Assembly: GCF_003852405.1 (NCBI RefSeq)
Contig: NZ_QAJM01000032.1
Span: 1-64,000 of the forward strand
Origin: Pseudomonas sp. KBW05
GTDB lineage: Bacteria; Pseudomonadota; Gammaproteobacteria; Pseudomonadales; Pseudomonadaceae
DNA: 64,000 bases
Direction: 5' to 3'
In this document: positions 28,304 to 37,505 of the stretch, piece by piece
Layout: each line of letters begins with the position of its first letter
Position numbering within the stretch: position 1 is the stretch's first letter
The notes under the pieces: model-generated
What the model was told of the DNA's origin: nothing
Databases searched by the model: none
The model's input: only the letters and a program-made list of their open reading frames with translations
Program-made: the position numbers and the translations under genes

Positions 28304-30757
28304 TCAGAAGTTGTACGCCAGGCGCGTGTAGTAATACGCGCCGCCAAAGCCGAACGGCGAGAACTGCCCGTATTCATAACCTCCGGCCCAGTCCTTGATG
28401 CCTTTTTTGTCCGGGTACACGTTGAACAGGTTGTTGGCGCCCAGGGCCACGGTGAAGTGTTTGTTGATGTCGTAGGCAGCGTCCACGTCGCTGATCCACT
28501 TGGCGCTGAATTTGCGGTCGTTGATCGGGTTGTTGTCGCCTTCGGTGTAGCTGCCGAAGCGGGTCAGGGCCAGGTTCAGGGTGTAGGCGCTGACTTTCCA
28601 GTTGGCCGCCAGGATTAGCTTGGATTGCGGCGTGGCAACGGTCAGGTCTTTTTGCAGGCGCCGGTCGAAGATCTGATAGTTGGAGCCCAGGCCAGCGAGT
28701 GCGGGCGGGGTGTCCTGGAGTTTTTCGATCTTGGTCTGGTTCCAGTTGTAGGCCAGGCTCCAGCGCACTTGGCCGTACTGGTCCAGCTGCTGGCGGTATT
28801 CGTTGATGATGTCAACGCCCCGGGTGCGGGTGTCGACGGCGTTGGTGTAGTACTGCGCGTACAGGCCCGGCGACAAACCGTTGGCGACCAGCACCTGGGA
28901 CACGGCAGGGCCGCCGAGCAGGCTGGTGGAGACAATGCGGTCGCGGATGCCGATCTGGTACAGGTCGGTGGTCAGGCGGTAGTTCTGCGTGGGCTCGTAA
29001 GTGAAACCAAAGCTGTAGTTCAGGGATTTTTCCGGCTTGAGTTTTTCCGCGCCCAACGCTTGCGCTTCAGGCGTGTCCACCGGCAGTACCTTGACCGGCA
29101 CCGAGACCTGTTGGCCATTGACCACGCCGCCGGAGGTGAACGTTGACGAGGCATAGATCGTCTGCGCCAGCGACGGCGCACGAAAGCCATTGTTGATCGT
29201 GCCGCGCAGGGCGAACTCCGGCGTGAGCTTGAAGCGTGTCGACAATTTGCCGCTCCAGGTGCTGCCGATGTCCTGGGTGTAGCGCTCGTAGCGGGCGGCG
29301 GCGCCGACGTACCAGCGGTCAGTTACATCCAGGCCCAGGTCAACGTAGCTGGCGACGTTGCTGCGGCTGATTTCGCCGGCATCTGCCGTGCTGGTGCCGT
29401 TGTAGGAGGCCAACCCCGGCAGCGGCGTTTGCCCGGCGAACGGACCGCTGGGCAGCACGTAGTTGCCGGGTGTATAGGACGCGTAGTCGCCGGCTTCGAT
29501 CTGGTATTTCTCCCAGCGGTATTCAAAGCCGAACGCGGTTTGCAGGGGGTGGCTGAGGCCGATGTCGAAGGTGCGGCTGAGGTCGAGGTTGTTGGTCCAC
29601 TGGTCGAAGATCTGCGAGGCCAGGTTGAACGAGGTCGGGCTGGTCGGGCCCCAGGACGGGTTCAGCGTGTTGTTCGCATTCAGGGTGGAATCGTCTTCGC
29701 CCCAGGTGGAGCTGATGTCGTAGTCCCAGCCGCCGACCAGGCCCTTGAAGCCACCGGCGACCTGGAAATCCTTGGTGCGGTTGCGCCGTTGCGCGTGGAT
29801 GCCGTCGGGGTAGGGCGTGTTCGGGTCGCCGGCCAGCGCGGTGATTTCGTTGGGGCGATAGTTGCCGGTGACCTTGGTGGTTTCCATGTAGCTGGCGGTG
29901 GAAAACGAGTAGAACTTGAGGTCGTCCTGCAACGGCAGTTCGAGGTTGTAGCTGGCGTTTGTGACCTTCTCGCGGCCCAGGCCGTAGCTGGGGTTCCAGC
30001 CGTGGCGGTTGGCGGTCTGGTCGCGGCTGTCGGGGTTGGCGGCGGTGCCATACAGCCGACCGGTGGCGCTGCCGGTGCGGTTGAATGGCTCTTGTTCCTT
30101 GATGTCCAGCGCCAGGTTGGCGAAGCCGTCGTTGGGCAGCGGCAGGCCGTAGTTGACGGTCTGGTGCACGGTGTCGCCGTCGCCCGCGCCGTAGCGGCCG
30201 AAGGAGGTTTCGGCACTGCCGCCGCTGTCGTTTTCCTTGAGGATGATATTGATCACCCCGGCAATCGCATCCGAGCCGTATTGGGCGGACGCGCCGTCAC
30301 GCAGCACTTCGATATGGTCGATGGCCGACACCGGGATCAAGTCCAGGTTGACCGGCACCGCCGCCGTGCCGATGCGCGCGAGGTTGTTGATCAGCGCGGT
30401 GTTGTGGCGGCGCTTGCCGTTGACCAGCACCAGCACCTGGTCGCCCGACAGACCGCGCATGGTCACCCCGCGCACCGACCATGAGGTGCCGCCGCCGTTG
30501 ATTGCCGGCAGGTTGAAGGACGGCAGCAGGCGCGCGAGCAGTTCCTTGAGGCCGACCTTGCCGCTGGCTTGCAGTTGTTCGGCGCTGATCACGTCGATGG
30601 GCGAGGGGCTGTCGGCGATGGTGCGCGCCTGGTTGCCACGGTTGCCGGTGACGACCACGGTGCCGAGGGTTTTGTCGGCGGCTTCGGCCTGGGCCGGGGT
30701 GTGGATGGCGAGCAGGCTGAGGGCGGCTGCGCAGTAGTGAAAGCGGGATGCAGGCAT
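28304..30757 (-). CDS. TonB-dependent receptor, organosulfur operon
   Basis: 817 residues: signal peptide (about 1-24), plug with GTVVVTGNRGNQARTIADSP and IDHIEVLRDGASAQYGSDAI (about 130-150), a large barrel and a terminal TRLAYNF ending in Phe. It belongs to the iron-complex/catecholate-like receptor class, whose members also carry sulfur or carbon compounds. It follows the TauD gene after a REPIN and leads directly into the flavoprotein and ferredoxin genes. It is probably part of one transcript from the TauD leader. The ligand is inferred from context only. Confidence 0.85.
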   Translation of the reverse strand: MPASRFHYCAAALSLLAIHTPAQAEAADKTLGTVVVTGNRGNQARTIADSPSPIDVISAEQLQASGKVGLKELLARLLPSFNLPAINGGGTSWSVRGVTMRGLSGDQVLVLVNGKRRHNTALINNLARIGTAAVPVNLDLIPVSAIDHIEVLRDGASAQYGSDAIAGVINIILKENDSGGSAETSFGRYGAGDGDTVHQTVNYGLPLPNDGFANLALDIKEQEPFNRTGSATGRLYGTAANPDSRDQTANRHGWNPSYGLGREKVTNASYNLELPLQDDLKFYSFSTASYMETTKVTGNYRPNEITALAGDPNTPYPDGIHAQRRNRTKDFQVAGGFKGLVGGWDYDISSTWGEDDSTLNANNTLNPSWGPTSPTSFNLASQIFDQWTNNLDLSRTFDIGLSHPLQTAFGFEYRWEKYQIEAGDYASYTPGNYVLPSGPFAGQTPLPGLASYNGTSTADAGEISRSNVASYVDLGLDVTDRWYVGAAARYERYTQDIGSTWSGKLSTRFKLTPEFALRGTINNGFRAPSLAQTIYASSTFTSGGVVNGQQVSVPVKVLPVDTPEAQALGAEKLKPEKSLNYSFGFTYEPTQNYRLTTDLYQIGIRDRIVSTSLLGGPAVSQVLVANGLSPGLYAQYYTNAVDTRTRGVDIINEYRQQLDQYGQVRWSLAYNWNQTKIEKLQDTPPALAGLGSNYQIFDRRLQKDLTVATPQSKLILAANWKVSAYTLNLALTRFGSYTEGDNNPINDRKFSAKWISDVDAAYDINKHFTVALGANNLFNVYPDKKGIKDWAGGYEYGQFSPFGFGGAYYYTRLAYNF

Positions 30758-30813
30758 GGGGCTGATTCCAGAAGACGAGAAAGCACCGCAAATCCCCTGT
30801 GGAAGTGGGCTTG

Positions 30814-30902
30814 TGTGGGAGCGGGCTTGCTCGCGAAGGCGGTGGGTCAGTCAATCCATCTGTCACTGATACACCGCCTTCGCGAGCAAGCCCGCTCCCA
30901 CA
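30814..30902. repeat. REPIN with outer arms
   Basis: Inner arms at both ends of 30814-30902. An outer imperfect pair (TGTGGAAGTGGGCTTG / CAAGCCTCTTCCACA) extends it to about 30799-30918, the same nested form as at 3301 and 35207. Confidence 0.9.
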
Positions 30903-30947
30903 CAAGCCTCTTCCACATTGGATCTGTGTTGGGTTTGGGAGTGGGGG

Positions 30948-31778
30948 TCAGGCAGCAACGGCCGCTCTTACCCGATGCGGAATATCGTCATAGGCAATCA
31001 GCACCCGCTCCATGCGGCGTGGGTAGTCGCCGTAGTTGTAGACGGGGTAGTGCAGGGTCGAACGGTTGTCCCAGAACGCCACCGAACCGGGGCGCCATTT
31101 GAAGCGCACCTGGTGTTCCGGCTTGTTGAATTCCAGCAGCAGGCGGTCGATCAATTGCTTGCTCTGCTGCGGCGTCCAGCCGATCACCGAGGGGTTCTGC
31201 GAGAAGTTGATGAACAGCCCGTCCTCACCGGTTTCCGGGTGGGTGCGCACCAGCGGGTGGGCGAGGATCGGGTAGTCGTAGCCGACCTTGTCCAGGGACT
31301 TCTTGAAGTCGTGCACCACGTGCAGGTGGTCGATCTCGGCGCGCAGCTCATCGGGCAGCGCGCGATATACCGCACCGGCGTCGGCCCACAGGGTGTCGCC
31401 GCCGACGTCGGGCAAGTCCACCGCGCGCAGTACCGCGCCGAGGGTGGGTTGCAGCAGCCAGCTGGTGTCGGTGTGCCAACGGCCGCTGATGCGCGGGCCG
31501 TAGAGTTTGCGTTCGTCCTGGGCTTCGATCAGGTGCGCCTGGGGCAGGCTCGGGTCGTTCTGTTGGGTGGTGGGGTGCACGTACAGCTCGCCGAACTCCT
31601 TGGCGAATGCAATTTGCTGTTCGGTGTCGATGGCCTGGTCGCGGAAAAACAGCACCTTGTGCGTGAGCAGCAACTGGCGCAGTTCGTCGCGCAAGGCTGG
31701 GGTCAGCGGCTGGCGCAGGTCGATACCGGCGATTTCGGCGCCGATGGTGGGTTCCAGACGGGTGATGTGCAGGGTCAT
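30948..31778 (-). CDS. TauD/TfdA-family 2-oxoglutarate dioxygenase
   Basis: 276 residues. Iron ligands: His102 and Asp104 in GRWHTDTSWL, with the distal His in STLHYPVYNYG; the Arg in YPRRMERVLI binds 2-oxoglutarate. Family members (TauD, AtsK) hydroxylate taurine, alkanesulfonates or alkyl sulfate esters so that sulfite or sulfate is released. It lies downstream of the rhodanese gene after a 95-base gap holding a strong hairpin and the ACCGACCCC leader. The ribosome site GAGAGG is complementary to the leader. AtsK-like sulfate ester specificity is possible but not provable here. Confidence 0.9.
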   Translation of the reverse strand: MTLHITRLEPTIGAEIAGIDLRQPLTPALRDELRQLLLTHKVLFFRDQAIDTEQQIAFAKEFGELYVHPTTQQNDPSLPQAHLIEAQDERKLYGPRISGRWHTDTSWLLQPTLGAVLRAVDLPDVGGDTLWADAGAVYRALPDELRAEIDHLHVVHDFKKSLDKVGYDYPILAHPLVRTHPETGEDGLFINFSQNPSVIGWTPQQSKQLIDRLLLEFNKPEHQVRFKWRPGSVAFWDNRSTLHYPVYNYGDYPRRMERVLIAYDDIPHRVRAAVAA

Positions 31779-31802
31779 GCGGGTGTCCTCTCGTGTGTGG
31801 GT

Positions 31803-31828
31803 TCAGCCTCCGCCTGGAGAGGGGTCGG
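31803..31828 (-). promoter_or_regulatory. ACCGACCCC-type 5'-UTR leader (copy D)
   Basis: On the minus strand: CCGACCCCTCTCCAGGCGGA followed by GG. CCTCTC (31817-31822) is the exact complement of GAGAGG (31787-31792), the ribosome site of the TauD gene. This copy has no 34-bp box; it lies within a gene series, which argues that the element acts in RNA. Confidence 0.58.
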
Positions 31829-31836
31829 ATGTGGGG

Positions 31837-31859
31837 CCTGCACCCGGTGTGGGTGCAGG
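31837..31859. terminator. Strong hairpin between rhodanese and TauD genes
   Basis: CCTGCACCC-GGTGT-GGGTGCAGG is a perfect 9-bp stem with a 5-base loop, just after the rhodanese stop and just before leader D. No T-run follows on the minus strand, so it is not a classic terminator; it may be an attenuator or processing site. Confidence 0.5.
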
Positions 31860-31873
31860 TGGATCGGGGTGGG

Positions 31874-33457
31874 TCAGATCACGTAGAAACCGTGGGTGCC
31901 GTCGCGGGCCAGTTGGGCCACTAGGCCGAATTCCCAGTCCAGGTACGCCTGCATGGCTTCCTTGGGGTTGTCGGTGCCTTCGTATGGGCGGCGATAGCGG
32001 TCGATGCGCGGCGAGGCGAGGTGGGTTTCACCTTCTTCCAGCGGCAGTTGGGCGTTGATCCAGCCAGCGGTGCCGTCTTGCAGCAGGAACACTTGCTTGC
32101 CGGTGATGGCTTCAACCTCCGCCACCGCGAGGCGCGCCAGTTGGCTGCTGCCGCAGGTCAGGACATAGCGCTCGGCGGCGGGGGCCTTGGCCAGGGCGGC
32201 GGGCAGTTGTGCACGCAACGCCCACCAGGCACCGGGGATATGGCGCTTGACGTAGTTGGCGCTGGCGGTGAAATCCAGCACCACGGTATCGCCATGGGTC
32301 AGCCACTCGGCGAGGGTGTGCGGGCTGATCAGCTCGGCTTGTGGCGGCGCCGGTACGGGGGCGACCCACGCGCCTTGCTCACTGAAATGGGCGGCTTGCA
32401 GGTCATCCAGCACATGCACTTCCCAACCCAGTTGCGCGAGCCAGGAGGCGGACATATTGGCGCGCACGCCGTCATCATCCGCCAGCACAATGCGCGCACC
32501 GCGCACGCTGGCCACATGGTCGGTTTCCTGCACCAACTGGCCGCCCGGCGTGGAACGCGCGCCCGGCAGGTGCCCGGCTTCGAATTCTTCCGGGGTGCGC
32601 ACGTCGAACAGGTAGGTGGTGCGCTGTGCTTCCTGCTGCCAGCGTGCGAGGTCGGCGAGGCTGGCACGGCCGACGCGGGCCTTGTCGGCAACGCGGCGTG
32701 CGTCCACGGCGGCAACTTGGCGATGTTCTTCCGAGGTCGGTGCAAAGCGGCGCGATTGACCGTGGGCGAGTTTCTGCCCGGCCAACGTCCAGCCGATAGT
32801 GCCGTTGCGCAACGCCGATACCGGGTTGGCCACGCCGGCGTTGATCAGCGATTGCGTGCCGATGATGCTGCGGGTGCGCCCGGCGCAATTGACGATGATG
32901 CGGGTGGCCGGATCGGGCGCCAGTTCACGGGCACGCAGGACCAGTTCAGCCCCGGGCACGCTGATGCCGGTGGGGATGCTCATGGTCTGGTATTCGTCGA
33001 AGCGGCGGGCGTCGAGCACCACCACATCGGCCTGGCTGTCGAGCAGCGCCTGCACTTCTTCGGCGGCCAGGGATGGCGTGTGGCGCTCGCTTTCCACCAG
33101 CTCGCCAAAGGCTTTGCTCGGCACGTTGACGTCGATAAACAGTTCGCCACCGGCCTGGCGCCAACCGTCCAGGCCACCTTCCAGCAGGCTGACCTGGGTG
33201 TAGCCCAATGCGACCAGGCGCTCGGCAGCGCGGGCGGCGAGGCCTTCGCCGTTGTCGTACACGGTGACCTGGGTGTCACGGCGTGGAATGCGCGCGTACA
33301 CCTCCAGCTCCAGCTTGGACAGCGGGATGTTGGCGGCAAACAGCGGGTGGGATTCGGCGAACGGCGCTTCTTCGCGCACATCGATCAGGGCGACTTCATG
33401 ACGGTCCAACAGGGCCTGGCGGATCTGGGCGAAGCTTTGGGTCGATACGGTGCTCAT
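31874..33457 (-). CDS. Four-domain rhodanese (thiosulfate sulfurtransferase)
   Basis: 527 residues made of four rhodanese domains of about 125 residues. Only two keep the catalytic Cys: domain 2 has IIVNCAGRTRSIIG and domain 4 has YVLTCGSSQLARLAV. The matching loops in domains 1 (VYDNGEGLAARAA) and 3 (LADDDGVRANMSA) have Asp. Rhodaneses move sulfane sulfur from thiosulfate or persulfides to acceptors such as cyanide or thiols. It overlaps the thiol dioxygenase stop by four bases. From memory the order LysR, thiol dioxygenase, rhodanese matches PA2601-PA2603 in P. aeruginosa, where the dioxygenase acts on 3-mercaptopropionate. Confidence 0.9.
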   Translation of the reverse strand: MSTVSTQSFAQIRQALLDRHEVALIDVREEAPFAESHPLFAANIPLSKLELEVYARIPRRDTQVTVYDNGEGLAARAAERLVALGYTQVSLLEGGLDGWRQAGGELFIDVNVPSKAFGELVESERHTPSLAAEEVQALLDSQADVVVLDARRFDEYQTMSIPTGISVPGAELVLRARELAPDPATRIIVNCAGRTRSIIGTQSLINAGVANPVSALRNGTIGWTLAGQKLAHGQSRRFAPTSEEHRQVAAVDARRVADKARVGRASLADLARWQQEAQRTTYLFDVRTPEEFEAGHLPGARSTPGGQLVQETDHVASVRGARIVLADDDGVRANMSASWLAQLGWEVHVLDDLQAAHFSEQGAWVAPVPAPPQAELISPHTLAEWLTHGDTVVLDFTASANYVKRHIPGAWWALRAQLPAALAKAPAAERYVLTCGSSQLARLAVAEVEAITGKQVFLLQDGTAGWINAQLPLEEGETHLASPRIDRYRRPYEGTDNPKEAMQAYLDWEFGLVAQLARDGTHGFYVI

Positions 33458-34065
33458 AGGGCAGGGCTCTTTTCTTTGGACAAATCCCAGATATTCGGGA
33501 GGAAGGCATTGGAATAACCGGAGATAAACAGTTTCTCGCTGCCGTCGGGCTGGTACACCGCGCGATGCACCGCACCGATATTGGCGCCGTACACATGGAT
33601 GCTGATGGACACCTGGTCGCTGTGGGCATTGCTCACTTGATGGATATCACCGACTTTGGGCGACACCGCTTCAACCTGGCCCGGCACCAATGCAATCGGC
33701 TTGCCTTCGGGCGCCAGGCTGCCGTCGGGGGCGCGCGCAAAGCCTTGGGAAAGTTCTGCGCCACGCAACATGCCGATCAAACCCCACACCCGATGGTCAT
33801 GAATCGGCGTGCTTTGCCCCGGCCCCCACACAAAGCTGACGATGCTGAAGCGCTGGCGCGAATCGGCATGCAGCAGGAACTGTTGGTAACGCTCGGGGTT
33901 GGGTTGGGCGAATTCATCGGGGAGCCAGTCATCATGGCTGACCAGTTGCGCCAACAGCTTGCCGCCACGGTGCAACAGGTCGCCTTCGCGCGGATTGCCG
34001 TCGATCAGTTCCGCCAGGGCGCCAATAAAGGCTCGGAGTCTTTCGGGGTGCTTGGCCTGGGTCAT
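33454..34065 (-). CDS. Thiol dioxygenase (cysteine / 3-mercaptopropionate dioxygenase)
   Basis: 203 residues, cupin fold. Iron ligands: His89 and His91 in STPIHDHRVWG and His142 in VGDIHQVSNA. The sequence follows the bacterial 3-mercaptopropionate/cysteine dioxygenase of P. aeruginosa (PA2602) closely from memory, including SFVWGPGQ and ISIHVYGANIGAV. It oxidises a thiol to a sulfinate with O2. It is the first gene of the minus-strand unit that includes the rhodanese and is divergent from the LysR gene at 34280. The AT-rich gap between them (34066-34279) contains CATATTAACCATAAACAT, loosely like part of the 34-bp box. Confidence 0.9.
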   Translation of the reverse strand: MTQAKHPERLRAFIGALAELIDGNPREGDLLHRGGKLLAQLVSHDDWLPDEFAQPNPERYQQFLLHADSRQRFSIVSFVWGPGQSTPIHDHRVWGLIGMLRGAELSQGFARAPDGSLAPEGKPIALVPGQVEAVSPKVGDIHQVSNAHSDQVSISIHVYGANIGAVHRAVYQPDGSEKLFISGYSNAFLPNIWDLSKEKSPAL

Positions 34066-34279
34066 GGCAATTCCATCAGTCGGTGTTGATGAGGCTTATC
34101 TAAGCATAATGTTTATGGTTAATATGCTATTTTTTAATGATTAGCTTATAGCTGAAGGTAATTTAGAACTGCTCCGACTAGGCTTAGACGTTATCGATCA
34201 CAGCACGGACTATTCAGATAGCAATCCTGCAACTATGCTTCGCACACATCTTATTGACTGTTCTCTATGTGCGGCCCAA

Positions 34280-35185
34280 ATGAAAATTGACGATATAGAC
34301 GCCTTTGTCGAAGTGATTCGTTGCCAGTCCATCAGCCATGCCGCCGAATCGTTGCAACTGACCCAGCCCGCCATCACCCGTCGCGTGCAGAACTTCGAGC
34401 AGGCGCTGGGGGTGGAGCTGTTCGACCGCAACACCAAGCCGCTCAAGCCCACATTGATCGGCACCCGCGTGTATGAACAATGCCGGCTGATCCTGCGCGA
34501 GATGGATGCCCTGCGGGAACTGGTGGCTACCGACGCACCGCCCACCGGCCTGCTGCGCCTGGGCGTACCGCAGACCATCGGCGACGTGGTGCTGCTGGAT
34601 GCCCTCAAGCACCTGCGCACCGAATACGCCGACCTGCGCGCCCAGGTCGCCACCGGCTGGGGCAGCCAACTGGTGGGCAAGATCGAGCGCGGCGAGTTGG
34701 ACGCGGCGGCGGCGTTGTTCCCGGCGGGCAAGATCTTCCCCGACAACATTGTCGGCGAGTCCATCGGCAAGATGGAGTTGGTGGTGGTGTGTGCCAAGGC
34801 ACAGTTGCCGAAGAAGCCGTGCAAGCTGGCGGATGTGTACCAGGACGGCTGGATTCTCAACCCGGATGGCTGCGGCTTCCGCGCGGGGTTGCAGCGTACC
34901 TTGTCCGATCAGGGCCTGGCGTTGCGGGTGAACCTGGAGACGTTTGGCACCGAGCTGCAATTGGGCCTGGTTGCCGATGGCCTGGGGCTGGGCCTGGTGC
35001 CGCGTCCGTTGCTGGAGCGTAGCGCCCACCGTGAGCAACTGGCGGTGATGCCGCTCAAGGACTTCAAGCCCGTGATGGATTTGTGGCTGATCTATCCGCA
35101 CTTTTTGGGCAACTTGCAGGGGCCGGTGGATGCGTTTGGCAAGTTGGTCGCGGCTTCGCTGCACAAGATCCGCGACGCCGCTTAA
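34280..35185 (+). CDS. LysR-family regulator of the sulfur genes (CysB-like group)
   Basis: 301 residues. HTH: CQSISHAAESLQLTQPAITR (about 15-34), followed by a standard LysR effector domain. The start MKIDDIDAF is chosen; 15 extra upstream codons lack homologous sequence. It is transcribed away from the thiol dioxygenase operon, so that operon and itself are the likeliest targets. It may also read the 34-bp boxes of the region, but that is untested. A PA2601-like position supports the sulfur link. Confidence 0.9.
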   Translation: MKIDDIDAFVEVIRCQSISHAAESLQLTQPAITRRVQNFEQALGVELFDRNTKPLKPTLIGTRVYEQCRLILREMDALRELVATDAPPTGLLRLGVPQTIGDVVLLDALKHLRTEYADLRAQVATGWGSQLVGKIERGELDAAAALFPAGKIFPDNIVGESIGKMELVVVCAKAQLPKKPCKLADVYQDGWILNPDGCGFRAGLQRTLSDQGLALRVNLETFGTELQLGLVADGLGLGLVPRPLLERSAHREQLAVMPLKDFKPVMDLWLIYPHFLGNLQGPVDAFGKLVAASLHKIRDAA

Positions 35186-35206
35186 CCCCAGTGGAAGAGG
35201 CTTTTA

Positions 35207-35295
35207 TGTGGGAGCGGGCTTGCTCGCGAATGCAGTGTGTCAGTCAAAGCTGTTCTAACTGATCCACCGCTTTCGCGAGCAAGCCCGCTCCCACA
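35207..35295. repeat. REPIN with outer arms
   Basis: REP doublet just after the LysR gene; outer arms (GTGGAAGAGGC... and ...CAGCTCCCAC) reach about 35191-35311. Confidence 0.9.
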
Positions 35296-35349
35296 CAAGC
35301 CAGCTCCCACATTTGTCCTGTGTCGTGTCTGATATGGTTATGAAAAAAA

Positions 35350-35383
35350 ATAATAATTAGCTTAGATTAAAATGTGCTTTTTA
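35350..35383 (+). promoter_or_regulatory. 34-bp sulfur-region box (copy 4, weaker)
   Basis: ATAATAATTAGCTTAGATTA then AAATGTGCTTTTTA matches copy 3 at 23 of 34 positions without gaps. It lies about 62 bases before the class II aldolase start. Between it and the ATG, CCTGGA (35410-35415) and TCCAGG (35430-35435) could pair over the ribosome site AGGAAG. Confidence 0.5.
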
Positions 35384-35445
35384 TTATTTTTATCCATCCC
35401 CTAGGCTTGCCTGGAAGTCCTTAAGGCCATCCAGGAAGTTTTGCC

Positions 35446-36240
35446 ATGAGCAGCGTCACCTCGATTTCCAGCGTTTCCACCAATGTCCGCCAGCGCGTCA
35501 CCCCGGAAGAATGGGAAGTGCGCGTCAAGCTGGCCGCCGCGTATCGCCTGGCGGCCTTGTACAAGTGGACCGACCACATCTACACCCACTTCTCCGCCCG
35601 CGTGCCGGGCCCGGACGAGCATTTCCTGATCAACGCCTTTGGTTTGTTGTTCGATGAAATCAACGCCTCCAATCTGGTCAAGGTCGACCTCGACGGCACC
35701 ATCGTCGATGACCCCACCGGCCTGGGCATCAACTACGCCGGCTATGTGATCCACAGCGCCATCCACGGCGCACGCCATGACCTGCAAGCGGTGTTGCACA
35801 CCCACACCCGTGACGGCATTGCGGTGTCGGCGCAGAAGGACGGCTTGCTGCCGATCTCCCAGCATTCCATTGGTTTCTCCGGGCGCGTGGCGTACCACGG
35901 TTACGAGGGCGTGGCCCTGGACCTGGACGAGCGTGAGCGGTTGGTGGCGGACCTGGGTGACAAGAGCGTGATGATCCTGCGCAACCACGGGCTGTTGACG
36001 GCGGGTGTGAGTGTCGAGCATGCGTTTCAGCAACTGCAGCAGCTGGAGCGTGCGTGCAATATCCAGGTCGCGGCGCAAGCGGCGGGGAATGCGGAGTTGA
36101 TCTTCCCGCCCAAAGAGGTGGTGGAAAAGGTTGAGCAACAGGCCAAGGTGTTTGCCAGCGGTGATGGGCCGGGTGTGGCGCGGCATTGGAATGCGCTGAT
36201 CCGGCAGTTGGAACGCACGGATACCGACTACAAAAACTGA
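35446..36240 (+). CDS. Class II aldolase/adducin family protein
   Basis: 264 residues. The zinc site is visible as AVLHTHTRDG (about 122-131) with a further His in MILRNHGLLTAG (about 176-187). Members cleave or join phosphorylated sugars or act as epimerases; a minority lack phosphate binding. Its promoter region carries a weaker form of the 34-bp box shared by the sulfur genes, so it may process the carbon skeleton of a sulfur compound, for example a methylthio- or sulfo-sugar. That is inference. It stands alone between two REPINs. Confidence 0.85.
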   Translation: MSSVTSISSVSTNVRQRVTPEEWEVRVKLAAAYRLAALYKWTDHIYTHFSARVPGPDEHFLINAFGLLFDEINASNLVKVDLDGTIVDDPTGLGINYAGYVIHSAIHGARHDLQAVLHTHTRDGIAVSAQKDGLLPISQHSIGFSGRVAYHGYEGVALDLDERERLVADLGDKSVMILRNHGLLTAGVSVEHAFQQLQQLERACNIQVAAQAAGNAELIFPPKEVVEKVEQQAKVFASGDGPGVARHWNALIRQLERTDTDYKN

Positions 36241-36267
36241 TCATTGAACTCAATGAAGATCTAAAAA

Positions 36268-36356
36268 TGTGGGAGCGGGCTTGCTCGCGAAGGCGGTGTG
36301 TCAGTCAAAGATATTTCAACTGACCCACCGCCTTCGCGAGTAAGCCCGCTCCCACA
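36268..36356. repeat. REPIN
   Basis: REP doublet between the convergent aldolase and monooxygenase genes; the right arm has one change (GAGTAAGCCC for GAGCAAGCCC). Confidence 0.92.
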
Positions 36357-36394
36357 CAAGCCCATTCCGACATTAGATTTTGCAGTGTTCTTGC

Positions 36395-37477
36395 TTATGC
36401 GACTTGCTGGGCCTGTTCGCGCTCCGCGATCAGTTGGCGGGTAAGGGGGATCAGGCGTTTGCCGTAATCAATCGCATCATTCAGCGGATCAAACCCACGA
36501 ATCAGGAACGTGGTGATCCCCAGGTCGTAGTAATCCACCAACGCTTCGGCGACTTGCTCAGCCGTCCCCACCAGCGACGTGGAGTTGCCCTGCGCGCCCA
36601 GCAGCCCGGCAATCCCGGTCCACAGGCGCTTGTCCAGGCGCGAGCCTTGCGCGGCGGCGGCGAGCAAGCGGCGCGAGCCTTCGTTCGGCGGTTCGCGGCG
36701 CACAAAGCCATTCTTTTCTGCCAGTGCGGTGGCCTGCTGCAAGATGCTGTCGGCGCGTGCCCACGCCAGTTCTTCGGTTTCGGCGAGGATCGGTCGCAGC
36801 GACAAGCTAAAGCGAATCGTGCGCCCGTGCTTGGCCGCCTCAGCGCGCACCTGGGTGACGATCTCGCGCACTTGCTCGTAGGTCTCGCCCCACAGCGCGT
36901 ACACGTCGGCATGCTTGCCGGCCACGGCGATGGCCGCCGCTGACGAACCGCCGAAGTACAGGGGGATATGCGGCTGTTGCGGCGATTTCACCGTGGAGTG
37001 CGCGCCTTCGACCTGGTAGTAGGTGCCGGCGAAATCGAACGGCTGCTCGCTGGTCCATTCCTGGCGCACCACGCTCAGGTATTCGTCGGTGCGGGCGTAG
37101 CGTTCGTCCTTGCCGATATGGCTGCCATCGGCGCGAAGTTCGCGGTCATCGCCGCCGGTAATGATATGCACCGCCGTGCGCCCGCCGTTGAACACGTCCA
37201 GCGTGGTGAACTGGCGTGCCGCCAATGTCGGTTGGGCGAAACCCGGGCGATGGGCGATCAGAAATTGCAGCTTTTTCGTCACGCTGGCGGCGTGGGAAGC
37301 GATCAGCGTGCTGTCCGGGCTGTTGGAATGGAACGCCACCAGGGCGCGGTCGAAACCGGCCTCTTCGTGGGCACGGGCCACGGTTTCGACGTAGTCCGGT
37401 TGCAGGGTAGGGCCGCTGCGCGGATGGATCTCGGAAGCGTGATGGCCGCCAATGTAGCCGATGAATTCAATGCTCAT
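36395..37477 (-). CDS. SsuD-like FMN-dependent alkanesulfonate monooxygenase
   Basis: 360 residues of the luciferase-like family. Typical pieces are EAGFDRALVAFHSNSPDS, IAHRPGFAQPTLAARQFTTL and VHIITGGDDRELRADG, followed by IPLYFGGSSAAAIAVAGKHA. These match alkanesulfonate/dimethylsulfone monooxygenases, which use FMNH2 and O2 to release sulfite. It is divergent from ssuC and ssuB and probably coregulated with them. It carries both the 34-bp box (copy 3) and the ACCGACCCC leader (copy C). No flavin reductase gene is adjacent. Confidence 0.88.
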   Translation of the reverse strand: MSIEFIGYIGGHHASEIHPRSGPTLQPDYVETVARAHEEAGFDRALVAFHSNSPDSTLIASHAASVTKKLQFLIAHRPGFAQPTLAARQFTTLDVFNGGRTAVHIITGGDDRELRADGSHIGKDERYARTDEYLSVVRQEWTSEQPFDFAGTYYQVEGAHSTVKSPQQPHIPLYFGGSSAAAIAVAGKHADVYALWGETYEQVREIVTQVRAEAAKHGRTIRFSLSLRPILAETEELAWARADSILQQATALAEKNGFVRREPPNEGSRRLLAAAAQGSRLDKRLWTGIAGLLGAQGNSTSLVGTAEQVAEALVDYYDLGITTFLIRGFDPLNDAIDYGKRLIPLTRQLIAEREQAQQVA

Positions 37478-37505
37478 GGTCTGTCCTTGTCTGGTGCGGG
37501 ATGGT

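Noticed and set aside
32021-33517. 498-codon frame antisense to the rhodanese
   Set aside because: Shadow of the four-domain rhodanese.
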